Below are positions 1 to 6,531 of a DNA stretch of 7,923 nt, in pieces. A program made the translations under genes and the position numbers. The stretch comes from Flavobacteriales bacterium (lineage in GTDB: Bacteria; Bacteroidota; Bacteroidia; DT-38), in the NCBI GenBank assembly GCA_013214975.1, contig JABSPR010000103.1, forward strand, positions 1-7,923, given 5' to 3'. Position 1 is the stretch's first letter, and every line of letters starts with the position of its first letter. The notes under the pieces were generated by a model that did no database searches, was not told the origin of the DNA, and worked only from the letters and a program-made list of their open reading frames with translations.

Positions 1-701
1 CCACGCATGTTTCTTTCTTGCGCACCACCACAGATAAGCGGTTTAATTTTCACGTTCCCATTTATATAAAGAAACCCCACTCCTTTGGGTCCATGTATTT
101 TATGCGCAGAGCAAGTGATAAAATCAACCGGAATATCTTGTAAATCAAAAGGGTAATGACCTACAGTTTGTACCGTATCCGAATGAAACAATGCGTCATA
201 AGCCTTACACATTTCGCTCACTCTTTTTATAGGCAATAAGTTTCCAATCTCATTATTGGCATGCATAAGAGACACCAATGTTTTACCACCAATTTGTAAA
301 AGCTCTTCGAGATGATCCAGTTTTACACTTCCATTCTCATCCAGGTCAACAAAGCTCACTTTCACTCCTCTTTGTGCTTCCATCCTCTCAGCAGTGTGTA
401 ATACCGCGTGATGCTCTATTCTTGTAGTAATTATATGATCAACTGCCAGGTCATTCACACAACAAACAATCGCCATGTTATCCGCTTCCGTTCCACAAGA
501 TGTAAAGAACACCTCACCGGGAGAAACATTAAGTAAACCCGAAACGATTTTACGCGCATTTTCAATAACCACTTTGGCTTCCCTTCCCTTTTTGTGAATA
601 GAAGATGGATTGCCATAGGTGTTATCCATGAGACCAGAAATAACCTCTTTTACCTCTTTAGATAGAGGCGTTGTTGCAGCGTTATCGAAATAAACTTCCA
701 T
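1..701 (-). CDS. Cysteine desulfurase, NifS/IscS-type (class V aminotransferase), 3' end beyond window
   Basis: This is a PLP enzyme that takes sulfur from L-cysteine as an enzyme persulfide, giving alanine, for Fe-S cluster, thiolation or cofactor pathways in the cytoplasm. I translated 233 codons from the ATG at 701-699. The N-terminus MEVYFDNAATTPLS is typical of the group I (NifS/IscS) branch. EHH (residues 96-98) supplies the PLP-stacking His97, NNEIG (149-153) is present, HSDTVQ (173-178) gives the PLP-contacting Asp175 and Gln178, and SAHKIHGPKG (198-207) carries the Schiff-base Lys201. The frame then reads GGAQERNMRGG up to the window edge. About 150 more residues are expected, including the catalytic cysteine loop, so activity class cannot be confirmed here. 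The start codon directly follows the stop of the upstream phosphohexomutase (TAA then ATG, no spacer), which implies translational coupling. Whether it is the housekeeping IscS or an accessory paralogue beside a SufS cannot be told from this window. Confidence 0.9.
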   Translation of the reverse strand, partial: MEVYFDNAATTPLSKEVKEVISGLMDNTYGNPSSIHKKGREAKVVIENARKIVSGLLNVSPGEVFFTSCGTEADNMAIVCCVNDLAVDHIITTRIEHHAVLHTAERMEAQRGVKVSFVDLDENGSVKLDHLEELLQIGGKTLVSLMHANNEIGNLLPIKRVSEMCKAYDALFHSDTVQTVGHYPFDLQDIPVDFITCSAHKIHGPKGVGFLYINGNVKIKPLICGGAQERNMR

Positions 702-2084
702 TTAACTCAAAGCCTTTATATCCGCCATAATCTTCTCGGCCAATCCATTCGCACTTGACTCTGACTCGCTCTCCGCATAGATTCGAATAATCGGTTCAGT
801 GTTGGATTTTCTCAAATGAACCCACTCTTTATCAAATGCAATCTTCACCCCATCAATATCATTAATTGGCTTGTCGGAATAACTACTTTTTACTTTTTCT
901 AAAAGCTCATCCACATTAATAGAAGGTGTTAACTCAATTTTGTTCTTGGAGATAAAATAATTCGGATAGCTATTCCTAAGCTCAGAAACCGTTTTATTCA
1001 TCTTTGCTAAATGCGAAAGGAACAAAGCAATACCAACTAATGCATCCCGTCCGTAATGAAAAGCCGGATAGATTACTCCTCCGTTTCCTTCTCCACCGAT
1101 AACGGCATTAGTAGCCTTCATTTGTTCTACAACATTTACCTCTCCAACAGCGGCTTCATTGTATGTATACCCGGCTAATTCAGTAACATCTCTAAGTGCT
1201 CGCGTAGAAGATAAATTTGAAACCGTATTGCCTCCAGTATGTTTCAAGACATATTCTGCAACAGATACCAGCGTGTATTCCTCTCCGAACATTTCGCCAT
1301 TCTCACACACTAAAGCCAAACGATCTACATCCGGATCTACAACAATACCTACATCTGCTTTATTGGCAACAACGGCACTCGAAATTTCCCTAAGGTTTTC
1401 CGGTAATGGTTCTGGGTTATGCGGAAAGTGTCCAGTTGGATCACAGAATAACTCAACGATATTATTTACACCTAACTTCTTTAATAATGCAGGGATATAA
1501 ACTCCTCCCGAAGAGTTAACACAATCAATCGCTACTTTAAAGTTTTTTGCTTTAATAGCTTCAACATCCACTAGGTCTAAATCTAGAATATGTTGAATGT
1601 GAATGTCTAAATAATCTTTGGTTTCACAGGTTCCTAAATCATCCACCTCTGCGAAATTAAAGTCTCCAGATTCTGCTATTTCAAGGATACGCTCTCCGTT
1701 ACTTGCAGATAAAAACTCACCCTTTTCGTTAAGTAGTTTAAGTGCATTCCAATTCTTTGGATTATGACTTGCAGTGATAATAATACCGCCGTCTGCCTTC
1801 TCGTCGGTAACTGCAATTTCTACAGTTGGAGTAGTAGTAAGGCCAATATCAATCACATCTACTCCAAGACTTTGAAAAGTAGCATTGACTAGGTTATTTA
1901 TCATTTCACCAGACAAACGAGCATCTCTACCTACTACTACTTTATTCGAATCCTTACCCGAATTTTCCTTCATCCAAGCTGTATACGCAGAAATATATTT
2001 AACTACATCGAACGGGCTAAGAGACCCACCTGGCTGGCCTCCTATCGTTCCTCTAATTCCTGAAATCGATTTAATTAATGTCAT
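702..2084 (-). CDS. glmM: Phosphoglucosamine mutase (alpha-D-phosphohexomutase family)
   Basis: A cytoplasmic phosphohexomutase, most likely interconverting glucosamine-6-phosphate and glucosamine-1-phosphate on the way to UDP-GlcNAc for peptidoglycan and surface glycans. It has 460 residues, normal for the family, with all four domain signatures in order. SGIRGT (8-13) is near the N-terminus. TASHNP (104-109) contains the phosphoserine Ser106. DPDVDR (250-255) holds the three Mg-binding aspartates 250, 252 and 254. The sugar loop is GEGNGG (331-336). The C-terminal phosphate-binding loop is RKSNTEPIIRIYAE (425-438). The sugar loop differs from the GExSGH of E. coli-type GlmM and resembles archaeal and Bacteroidota enzymes, so phosphoglucomutase or phosphomannomutase activity is a possible alternative. 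The ATG at 2084-2082 is chosen because SGIRGT must lie close to the N-terminus. It is the first gene of a minus-strand pair with the cysteine desulfurase and diverges from the TPR gene. Confidence 0.85.
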   Translation of the reverse strand: MTLIKSISGIRGTIGGQPGGSLSPFDVVKYISAYTAWMKENSGKDSNKVVVGRDARLSGEMINNLVNATFQSLGVDVIDIGLTTTPTVEIAVTDEKADGGIIITASHNPKNWNALKLLNEKGEFLSASNGERILEIAESGDFNFAEVDDLGTCETKDYLDIHIQHILDLDLVDVEAIKAKNFKVAIDCVNSSGGVYIPALLKKLGVNNIVELFCDPTGHFPHNPEPLPENLREISSAVVANKADVGIVVDPDVDRLALVCENGEMFGEEYTLVSVAEYVLKHTGGNTVSNLSSTRALRDVTELAGYTYNEAAVGEVNVVEQMKATNAVIGGEGNGGVIYPAFHYGRDALVGIALFLSHLAKMNKTVSELRNSYPNYFISKNKIELTPSINVDELLEKVKSSYSDKPINDIDGVKIAFDKEWVHLRKSNTEPIIRIYAESESESSANGLAEKIMADIKALS

Positions 2085-2290
2085 TGATTACTAGTTTTCG
2101 CTAAGGTATTCATTTCATTCTTAAATATCAGTTAGGTAAAAGCTTCTCATTAAAAAATCAGAAAAACATTCCGAGATTAATCTATGTCCCTCAAAATCAA
2201 TTGTTCATTTCTTTGTTGAAAAGAATAAGGATACTCTTCCTCAAACCATTAATCAAATTCTTTTCTTTGATAAAAGCAGGATAATTTTCA
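2085..2290. promoter_or_regulatory. Divergent intergenic region carrying promoters for glmM and for the TPR-comA operon
   Basis: This is the only sizeable non-coding stretch, 206 bp and AT-rich, lying between the start codons of two divergent transcripts, so it must hold both promoters if each gene pair is an operon. No perfect TAnnTTTG element is visible. Near matches on the plus strand are two copies of TTTCTTTG (2208-2215 and 2262-2269), each one base off the -7 consensus. On the minus strand they are TACCTTAG (2101-2108) and TGATTTTG (2192-2199). None has a well-placed -33 TTG. An AGGA at 2278-2281 lies 9 nt before the TPR start codon and is one of the few Shine-Dalgarno-like signals in the window. 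I see no small ORF, RNA gene or convincing hairpin here. Confidence 0.5.
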
Positions 2291-3694
2291 ATGACAGAAG
2301 AACCTTCTAACAATAATCCCAAACAAGTAAAGAGCCAAATCGAAAGATTTGAGCACATGGTGGCCGACGACGATATTCAATTTATCGACATCGACGACAT
2401 GGAAGTTATTGCTGGTTATTACATGGATACCTTCCGTTACACAAGGGCACTAAATGCTATAAATATTGGCATTTCCATGCATCCTTTTTCCTCTACCCTT
2501 CTCCTTTGGAAAGCTCAAGTATTACTTAGTGATGGCAAAACAGATGAGGCAATTGAGTCATTGATACAAATTGAAGTTCTCGAGCCTACAAATTCTGAAA
2601 TGTATTTATTAAAAGGCATCATTAATTCCAGAAAGAAATACCATCAGGATGCGATAGAATGTTACAAGATGGCAATCATCAATCAAGAATCGCCCATGGA
2701 TGAGCCATATTTGGCTTTAGCTGAAGAGTACAAATTATTGGAGGATTTTAACAGTGCCAAAGAATGTTTAGAGAAGGCATATGAAATTGATGAAGATAAT
2801 TTAGACACGATACAAGACCTGGCATATTGTTACGATCACTTAGGTAATTTCAAGAAAAGCATACTACTCTACCATCTAATTTTAGATGAAGAACCATATT
2901 CGTTTGTAAACTGGTTTAATCTAGGCCTCTCTTACTTTAATAGTGAAGAAGTAAAGAAATCCATCGATGCGTTTGATTTTGCTATTGTTATAAAAGATGA
3001 TTTCGCCGGTGCATATTATAGCAAGGCATGTTCGTTAGCCTACCTCCAAAAGCATGAAGAAGCTATTGAGAACTACTTGGAAACGTTCAAGTACGAAACA
3101 CCAGAGCCAATCACATACTACGCTTTAGGTGAATCATACGAACAACTGGATGACTTAAAAAATGCTTTTTCATACTACAAAAAATGCACAGATTTAGATC
3201 CTTTCTTTTCAGATGCATGGATTGGAATGTCGGCCACTTTCGATGAGAGTAATAAAGATATTAATGGTGTTGAGTTTATATTAAAGGCAATCGAAATAGA
3301 ACCAGACAATTCAGAGTACTGGCACTTATATGCTGAAGTAAATTCTAAACTGAATCAATTCAACAAAGCGCTTAACGCATTTCGTCAAGCATTAAAGCTC
3401 GATCCAAATAATGGAAACCTATGGATTCATTATGCTAATTTCTTATCAGAGAACGATAAACACAGAGAAGCGATAATTGTACTACATAAAGCCATTGAAT
3501 TAGAGCCAGAAAATGCATCTTTTTACTACGTTTTAGCTGCTTTTTTACTTCTCGATGATTGTATCCAAGAGGCGCTTTACTACTTAAAACCCGGACTATC
3601 ACTCGATTACAAACTACACTACTTACTCTATCAATATATTCCTACAGCAAAGAACATAACAGTAGCTAGAAACATGATAGATTCTTATCTTTGA
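2291..3694 (+). CDS. Tetratricopeptide repeat protein, about 12 TPR units
   Basis: A 467-residue protein built almost entirely of TPRs, which form a superhelical scaffold for protein-protein contacts; the partner is unknown. After an acidic, polar N-terminus (about residues 1-36) the repeats follow a nearly exact 34-residue register. Units begin near 37, 69, 103, 139, 173, 207, 241, 275, 309, 343, 377 and 411, and the unit at 103 carries a two-residue insertion. The usual TPR aromatic/Ala/Gly/Pro pattern is clear, for example in KALNAFRQALKLDPNN (359-374) and EAIIVLHKAIELEPEN (393-408). There is no signal peptide, lipobox or membrane helix, so it is probably cytoplasmic. No enzymatic domain is present. 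It is the first gene of the plus-strand cluster and ends three bases before the comA-like gene, so it may serve the downstream enzymes, but this is positional inference only. The ATG is preceded by AGGA at a 9-nt spacing, supporting this start. Confidence 0.9.
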   Translation: MTEEPSNNNPKQVKSQIERFEHMVADDDIQFIDIDDMEVIAGYYMDTFRYTRALNAINIGISMHPFSSTLLLWKAQVLLSDGKTDEAIESLIQIEVLEPTNSEMYLLKGIINSRKKYHQDAIECYKMAIINQESPMDEPYLALAEEYKLLEDFNSAKECLEKAYEIDEDNLDTIQDLAYCYDHLGNFKKSILLYHLILDEEPYSFVNWFNLGLSYFNSEEVKKSIDAFDFAIVIKDDFAGAYYSKACSLAYLQKHEEAIENYLETFKYETPEPITYYALGESYEQLDDLKNAFSYYKKCTDLDPFFSDAWIGMSATFDESNKDINGVEFILKAIEIEPDNSEYWHLYAEVNSKLNQFNKALNAFRQALKLDPNNGNLWIHYANFLSENDKHREAIIVLHKAIELEPENASFYYVLAAFLLLDDCIQEALYYLKPGLSLDYKLHYLLYQYIPTAKNITVARNMIDSYL

Positions 3695-3697
3695 ACC

Positions 3698-4483
3698 ATG
3701 AATTTTGAACTAGATCACATTCCATTAAGACATGAGCTTCCTCGACAAGAAGGACTAACCATGGTAATGGACAAAGGAATAAGTTTGCGTGAAGCGCAAG
3801 ACTTTAATGAAGTATCCGCTCCGTACACTGATTTCCTCAAATTAGGTTTTGGCACGTCTTACCTCACAAGCAACCTAAAAGAAAAAATTAAGCTCTACAA
3901 AGATGCCGGAATGATGGTATATGTAGGTGGCACTTTATTTGAAGCTTTTGTTGTTAGAGGCAAATTCGACGAATTCAGAAAAATGCTTGATGACTACGGT
4001 TTAAACTGTGCTGAAGTATCGGACGGTTCAATTGTTCTTCCTCACGACGAAAAACTGGAATACATCCACAAACTTAAAGGACAAGTAACAGTTGTATCTG
4101 AAGTAGGTTCGAAAGAAGCTGGCTTAATTATACATCCTAGCATATGGATTACTATGATGAACGCTGAGTTAGAAGCTGGATCTTTTAAAGTTATCGCTGA
4201 AGCTAGAGAAGGTGGAAACGTTGGAATATTTAGATCTAGTGGTAACGCACACACGATGCTCGTGAATAAAATATTAGATAACGTACCACAGAAACACGTT
4301 ATCTGGGAAGCTCCTAAGAAGGAACAACAAGTATATTTCATCAAATTACTTGGAAGCAATGTTAACTTAGGGAACATTGCTGTAAACGAAGTTATCCCAT
4401 TAGAGACTTTAAGATTAGGATTAAGAGGTGATACATTCTTGGATTATCTTCCAGCCGACATTCAGAAAAAACACGACGTTTGA
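3698..4483 (+). CDS. comA: Phosphosulfolactate synthase, ComA family
   Basis: The ComA family catalyses Mg-dependent addition of sulfite to phosphoenolpyruvate, giving (2R)-3-phosphosulfolactate. This is the first step of methanogen coenzyme M synthesis and of sulfolactate formation in Bacillus (YitD). The 261 residues match the family length and its single TIM barrel. Recognisable blocks are EGLTMVMDKG (18-27), DFLKLGFGTS (45-54), VGGTLFE (76-82), EVSDGSI (106-112), SEVGSKE (134-140), EAREGGNVG (168-176), IWEAPKKEQQVYFIKLLGSN (202-221) and LRLGLRGDTF (238-247). The conserved Lys, Glu and Arg positions of these blocks are retained, so I expect an active enzyme. No comB (phosphatase) or comC (dehydrogenase) homologue is in the window, so the end product is unknown. 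The start lies 3 bases after the TPR stop with no Shine-Dalgarno; the next Met (residue 22) falls inside a conserved block. Its stop overlaps the rhodanese start. Confidence 0.88.
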   Translation: MNFELDHIPLRHELPRQEGLTMVMDKGISLREAQDFNEVSAPYTDFLKLGFGTSYLTSNLKEKIKLYKDAGMMVYVGGTLFEAFVVRGKFDEFRKMLDDYGLNCAEVSDGSIVLPHDEKLEYIHKLKGQVTVVSEVGSKEAGLIIHPSIWITMMNAELEAGSFKVIAEAREGGNVGIFRSSGNAHTMLVNKILDNVPQKHVIWEAPKKEQQVYFIKLLGSNVNLGNIAVNEVIPLETLRLGLRGDTFLDYLPADIQKKHDV

Positions 4484-4800
4484 TGAAAAGCATTACAGTA
4501 CAAGAGCTGAAATCCAAAATGGACAGCGGAGAAGATTTTCAATTAATTGATGTACGCGAACCAGACGAATACAATTTGGTAAATATTGACGGAGAGCTTA
4601 TGCCACTTGGTCAAATCTTGGATTTTACAGACAAAGTATCTAAAGACAAACCTGTTATTGTACAATGCAAATCAGGTAGAAGATCACAACATGCCATTAT
4701 GCAATTAGAAGCAGCTGGCGGATTTGACAATCTTTACAACTTAGAAGGTGGCATTTTAGCTTATGCTGAAGAAATCGACCTTTCTCTTCCAACTTATTAA
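4483..4800 (+). CDS. Single-domain rhodanese (sulfurtransferase)
   Basis: A small cytoplasmic rhodanese of 105 residues that carries sulfane sulfur as a cysteine persulfide, classically between thiosulfate and a thiol or cyanide acceptor. LIDVREPDEY (21-30) is the standard N-terminal signature. The active-site loop is CKSGRRS (62-68) with catalytic Cys62. NLEGGILAYAEEID (86-99) is the typical C-terminal helix, and SLPTY ends the protein. There is no signal peptide. I place the start at ATG 4483, which shares its A with the upstream TGA (TGATG). A frame opening at TTG 4480 is also possible but adds only one residue and would lie inside the comA stop. The one-base overlap points to translational coupling with comA. 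A link to sulfite supply for ComA is plausible but inferred. The short active-site loop resembles GlpE/PspE-type proteins rather than Cdc25-type phosphatases. Confidence 0.92.
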   Translation: MKSITVQELKSKMDSGEDFQLIDVREPDEYNLVNIDGELMPLGQILDFTDKVSKDKPVIVQCKSGRRSQHAIMQLEAAGGFDNLYNLEGGILAYAEEIDLSLPTY

Positions 4801-4810
4801 ACAGAAGTAA

Positions 4811-5740
4811 ATGAACCCAACCTTCAAAGCCCTCATATCCGATGGCTTAAAAGGATTTGCAATGGGTGCTGCCAATGTTATTCCTGGTGTTTCAGGAGGA
4901 ACTATTGCCGTAGTAACAGGCATCTATGAAAAACTACTCAACTCCGTTAAGTCAATCGATCTTGACGCACTCAAACTAATTTTTAAAGGCGATTTCAAAG
5001 GATTCGCAAATCACATTAACCTAACATTCCTGGCCTCAATTGGAATAGGTGGTGTACTTAGTGTTGTAACACTCGCCAAACTTTTCAAAATGCTTTTGGT
5101 AGACCATGCTCTATTTCTATGGTCTTTTTTCTTTGGATTAATCTTGGCTTCGGTATACTATTTAGCTCGTACTGTTAGTAAAATATCCGCTAAAACTATT
5201 TCTTTTTTTATTCTAGGTACCGTTATCGCCTTGAGTATATCAATGCTTACACCAGGAGCCGAAAACGACAGCACTTGGTATCTATTGATATGCGGAATCG
5301 TTGCCATCTGCAGCATGATATTACCTGGACTGTCTGGATCATATATACTTATCCTCTTAGGCAACTACCAATTAATTATGATTGAAGCAATCGCTTCATT
5401 TAACCTTAAAGTAATTATTCCTGTTGGCGCTGGATGCATTGTCGGACTACTTGTATTTTCACATGTATTATCTTGGTTATTTTCCAAATTTAAAGATGCC
5501 ACCATCTCCTTGCTTAGTGGATTTATCCTAGGGTCTCTTTTAATTCTATGGCCATGGAAAAACGAAGTTTTCTTAACCGACACGACAGGAGAATTAATAT
5601 TAAGAAAAGGTAAACCAGTTCAGTCGAGCTACGAATGGTTTATACCTGAATCTCTAAACATGGAAGTTTCTATTGCCATTGGCTTAATGATCGCAGGATG
5701 TGTGACCATCTTCTTAATGGAGAAATTATCAAACAAATAA
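4811..5740 (+). CDS. popT: DUF368 family membrane protein, PopT-type polyprenyl-phosphate transporter
   Basis: A 309-residue inner-membrane protein. The DUF368 family was recently shown to return undecaprenyl phosphate (the lipid carrier for peptidoglycan, O-antigen and teichoic acid precursors) across the cytoplasmic membrane and was named PopT. The family mark is visible twice, as expected for two related halves: GAANVIPGVSGGT (19-31) and MILPGLSGSYILILLGNY (169-186), both probably re-entrant loops. Hydrophobic segments cover about 73-95, 98-118, 129-146, 156-171, 175-193, 201-224, 232-248 and 286-303. A polar stretch at about 250-282 before the last helix is probably a loop outside the bilayer. 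There is no cleavable signal peptide; the N-terminus is short and mildly amphipathic. The start follows the rhodanese stop by 10 bases with a weak AGAAG upstream. Some Bacteroidota loci seem to carry two such genes; here there is one. Transport function is by family, not shown here. Confidence 0.88.
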   Translation: MNPTFKALISDGLKGFAMGAANVIPGVSGGTIAVVTGIYEKLLNSVKSIDLDALKLIFKGDFKGFANHINLTFLASIGIGGVLSVVTLAKLFKMLLVDHALFLWSFFFGLILASVYYLARTVSKISAKTISFFILGTVIALSISMLTPGAENDSTWYLLICGIVAICSMILPGLSGSYILILLGNYQLIMIEAIASFNLKVIIPVGAGCIVGLLVFSHVLSWLFSKFKDATISLLSGFILGSLLILWPWKNEVFLTDTTGELILRKGKPVQSSYEWFIPESLNMEVSIAIGLMIAGCVTIFLMEKLSNK

Positions 5741-5743
5741 GCC

Positions 5744-6487
5744 ATGAAACAATTCGGACTAATCGGTTTTCCGCTTTCCCACTCTTTTTCTAAAAACTAC
5801 TTCACGGAGAAATTCAAAAAAGAGAACATATCTGATTGCCATTACGAATTATATCCTATTGAAGATATTAGTGCCTTTCCAGACTTAATAAGAAACACAC
5901 CTAATCTCGTTGGGCTCAACGTTACTATACCTTATAAGGAAGTAGTGATGCAATACTTGGATGAGTTAGATCCAATTGCAAAGGAAGCCGGGGCTGTCAA
6001 TACAATTGTAGCATCAACTAAAGATAGCAGAACACATCTAAAAGGATACAATACAGATGTATATGGATTCCAAAACTCTATTAATGCATTTGTACAGAGC
6101 GAGGCCAACGCGCTTATTCTCGGAACAGGAGGAGCCTCGAAAGCTGTTGAGTTCTCATTGAATAACATGGGAATTAAAACCACATTTGTGTCAAGAAGCC
6201 CAAAGGATGATAAGACAATTGCTTACACGGAAGTAACCAAAGAGCTTCTTGGCAATTATCAGATCGTGGTAAACTCATCCCCAATTGGGATGTATCCTAA
6301 TGTAAATGAATCACCAGATATTTCTTACGAAGGATTAACCCCTACGCACGTATTATTTGATTTGGTATATAATCCACTTGAGACCCAATTTCTAAAGGAA
6401 GGAATCAAGAGAGGATCAACCGTAATAAACGGTCTCAAAATGCTCCACCTTCAAGCAGAAAAAGCTTGGGAGATATGGAACTCCTGA
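5744..6487 (+). CDS. aroE: Shikimate dehydrogenase
   Basis: Reduces 3-dehydroshikimate to shikimate with NADPH, the fourth step from DAHP in aromatic amino acid and folate precursor synthesis. At 247 residues it is shorter than E. coli AroE (272), a common size in Bacteroidota. GFPLSHSFSK (8-17) has the shikimate-binding serines. NVTIPYK (59-65) carries catalytic Lys65. GAVNTI (83-88) holds Asn86, and GYNTDVYGF (101-109) carries catalytic Asp105. GTGGAS (127-132) is the nucleotide-binding loop. NSSPIGMYP (177-185), FDLVYNPLET (205-214) and NGLKMLHLQAEKAW (229-242) complete the fold. The NADP-recognition segment reads SRSPKDD (150-156) rather than the E. coli NRT pattern, so cofactor preference is less certain. 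It starts 3 bases after the popT stop with no Shine-Dalgarno and is the last gene of the tight cluster; 44 bases separate it from uvrB. Confidence 0.95.
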   Translation: MKQFGLIGFPLSHSFSKNYFTEKFKKENISDCHYELYPIEDISAFPDLIRNTPNLVGLNVTIPYKEVVMQYLDELDPIAKEAGAVNTIVASTKDSRTHLKGYNTDVYGFQNSINAFVQSEANALILGTGGASKAVEFSLNNMGIKTTFVSRSPKDDKTIAYTEVTKELLGNYQIVVNSSPIGMYPNVNESPDISYEGLTPTHVLFDLVYNPLETQFLKEGIKRGSTVINGLKMLHLQAEKAWEIWNS

Positions 6488-6499
6488 GTTAGTTTAGGC

Positions 6500-6507
6500 T
6501 ACCTTTG
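6500..6507 (+). promoter_or_regulatory. Candidate Bacteroidota -7 promoter element for uvrB
   Basis: TACCTTTG is a perfect match to the TAnnTTTG -7 consensus of Bacteroidota primary sigma factor promoters. It sits in the 44-bp aroE-uvrB gap, 24 bases before the uvrB ATG, so transcription would start around 6512-6515 and give a leader of about 20 nt. No clear -33 TTG is present about 19 bases upstream, where the aroE coding end lies, so the call rests on the -7 element alone. It suggests uvrB can be transcribed separately from the upstream cluster. Confidence 0.5.
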
Positions 6508-6531
6508 ATATAGAAAGTTTACGCGATCTAT

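Noticed and set aside
1159..1500. Open frame on the plus strand (113 codons) inside glmM
   Set aside because: It lies wholly antisense to a protein with all family motifs intact, has no recognisable domain, and its composition is that of a reverse-frame shadow.
1885..2094. Open frame on the plus strand (69 codons) across the 5' end of glmM
   Set aside because: Antisense to the conserved N-terminal part of glmM; no domain, promoter or ribosome binding signal.
3686..3693. TATCTTTG, a perfect -7 promoter match at the end of the TPR gene
   Set aside because: Transcription would begin at or just after the comA start codon, leaving no usable leader, and no -33 TTG is present; it encodes the TPR C-terminal codons and probably matches by chance.
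4042..4377. Minus-strand open frame (111 codons) within comA
   Set aside because: Complement of conserved ComA blocks; the hydrophobic, Cys-rich look is a by-product of the opposite strand.
5158..5583. Two minus-strand open frames inside popT
   Set aside because: Shadows of the membrane-protein reading frame, with no start signals or known motifs.
5932..6183. Minus-strand open frame (83 codons) within aroE
   Set aside because: It is antisense to catalytic and nucleotide-binding blocks of AroE; nothing supports expression.
6481..6531. Possible rho-independent terminator between aroE and uvrB
   Set aside because: I found no GC-rich inverted repeat followed by a T run in the gap; any transcription end here is not visible in the sequence.
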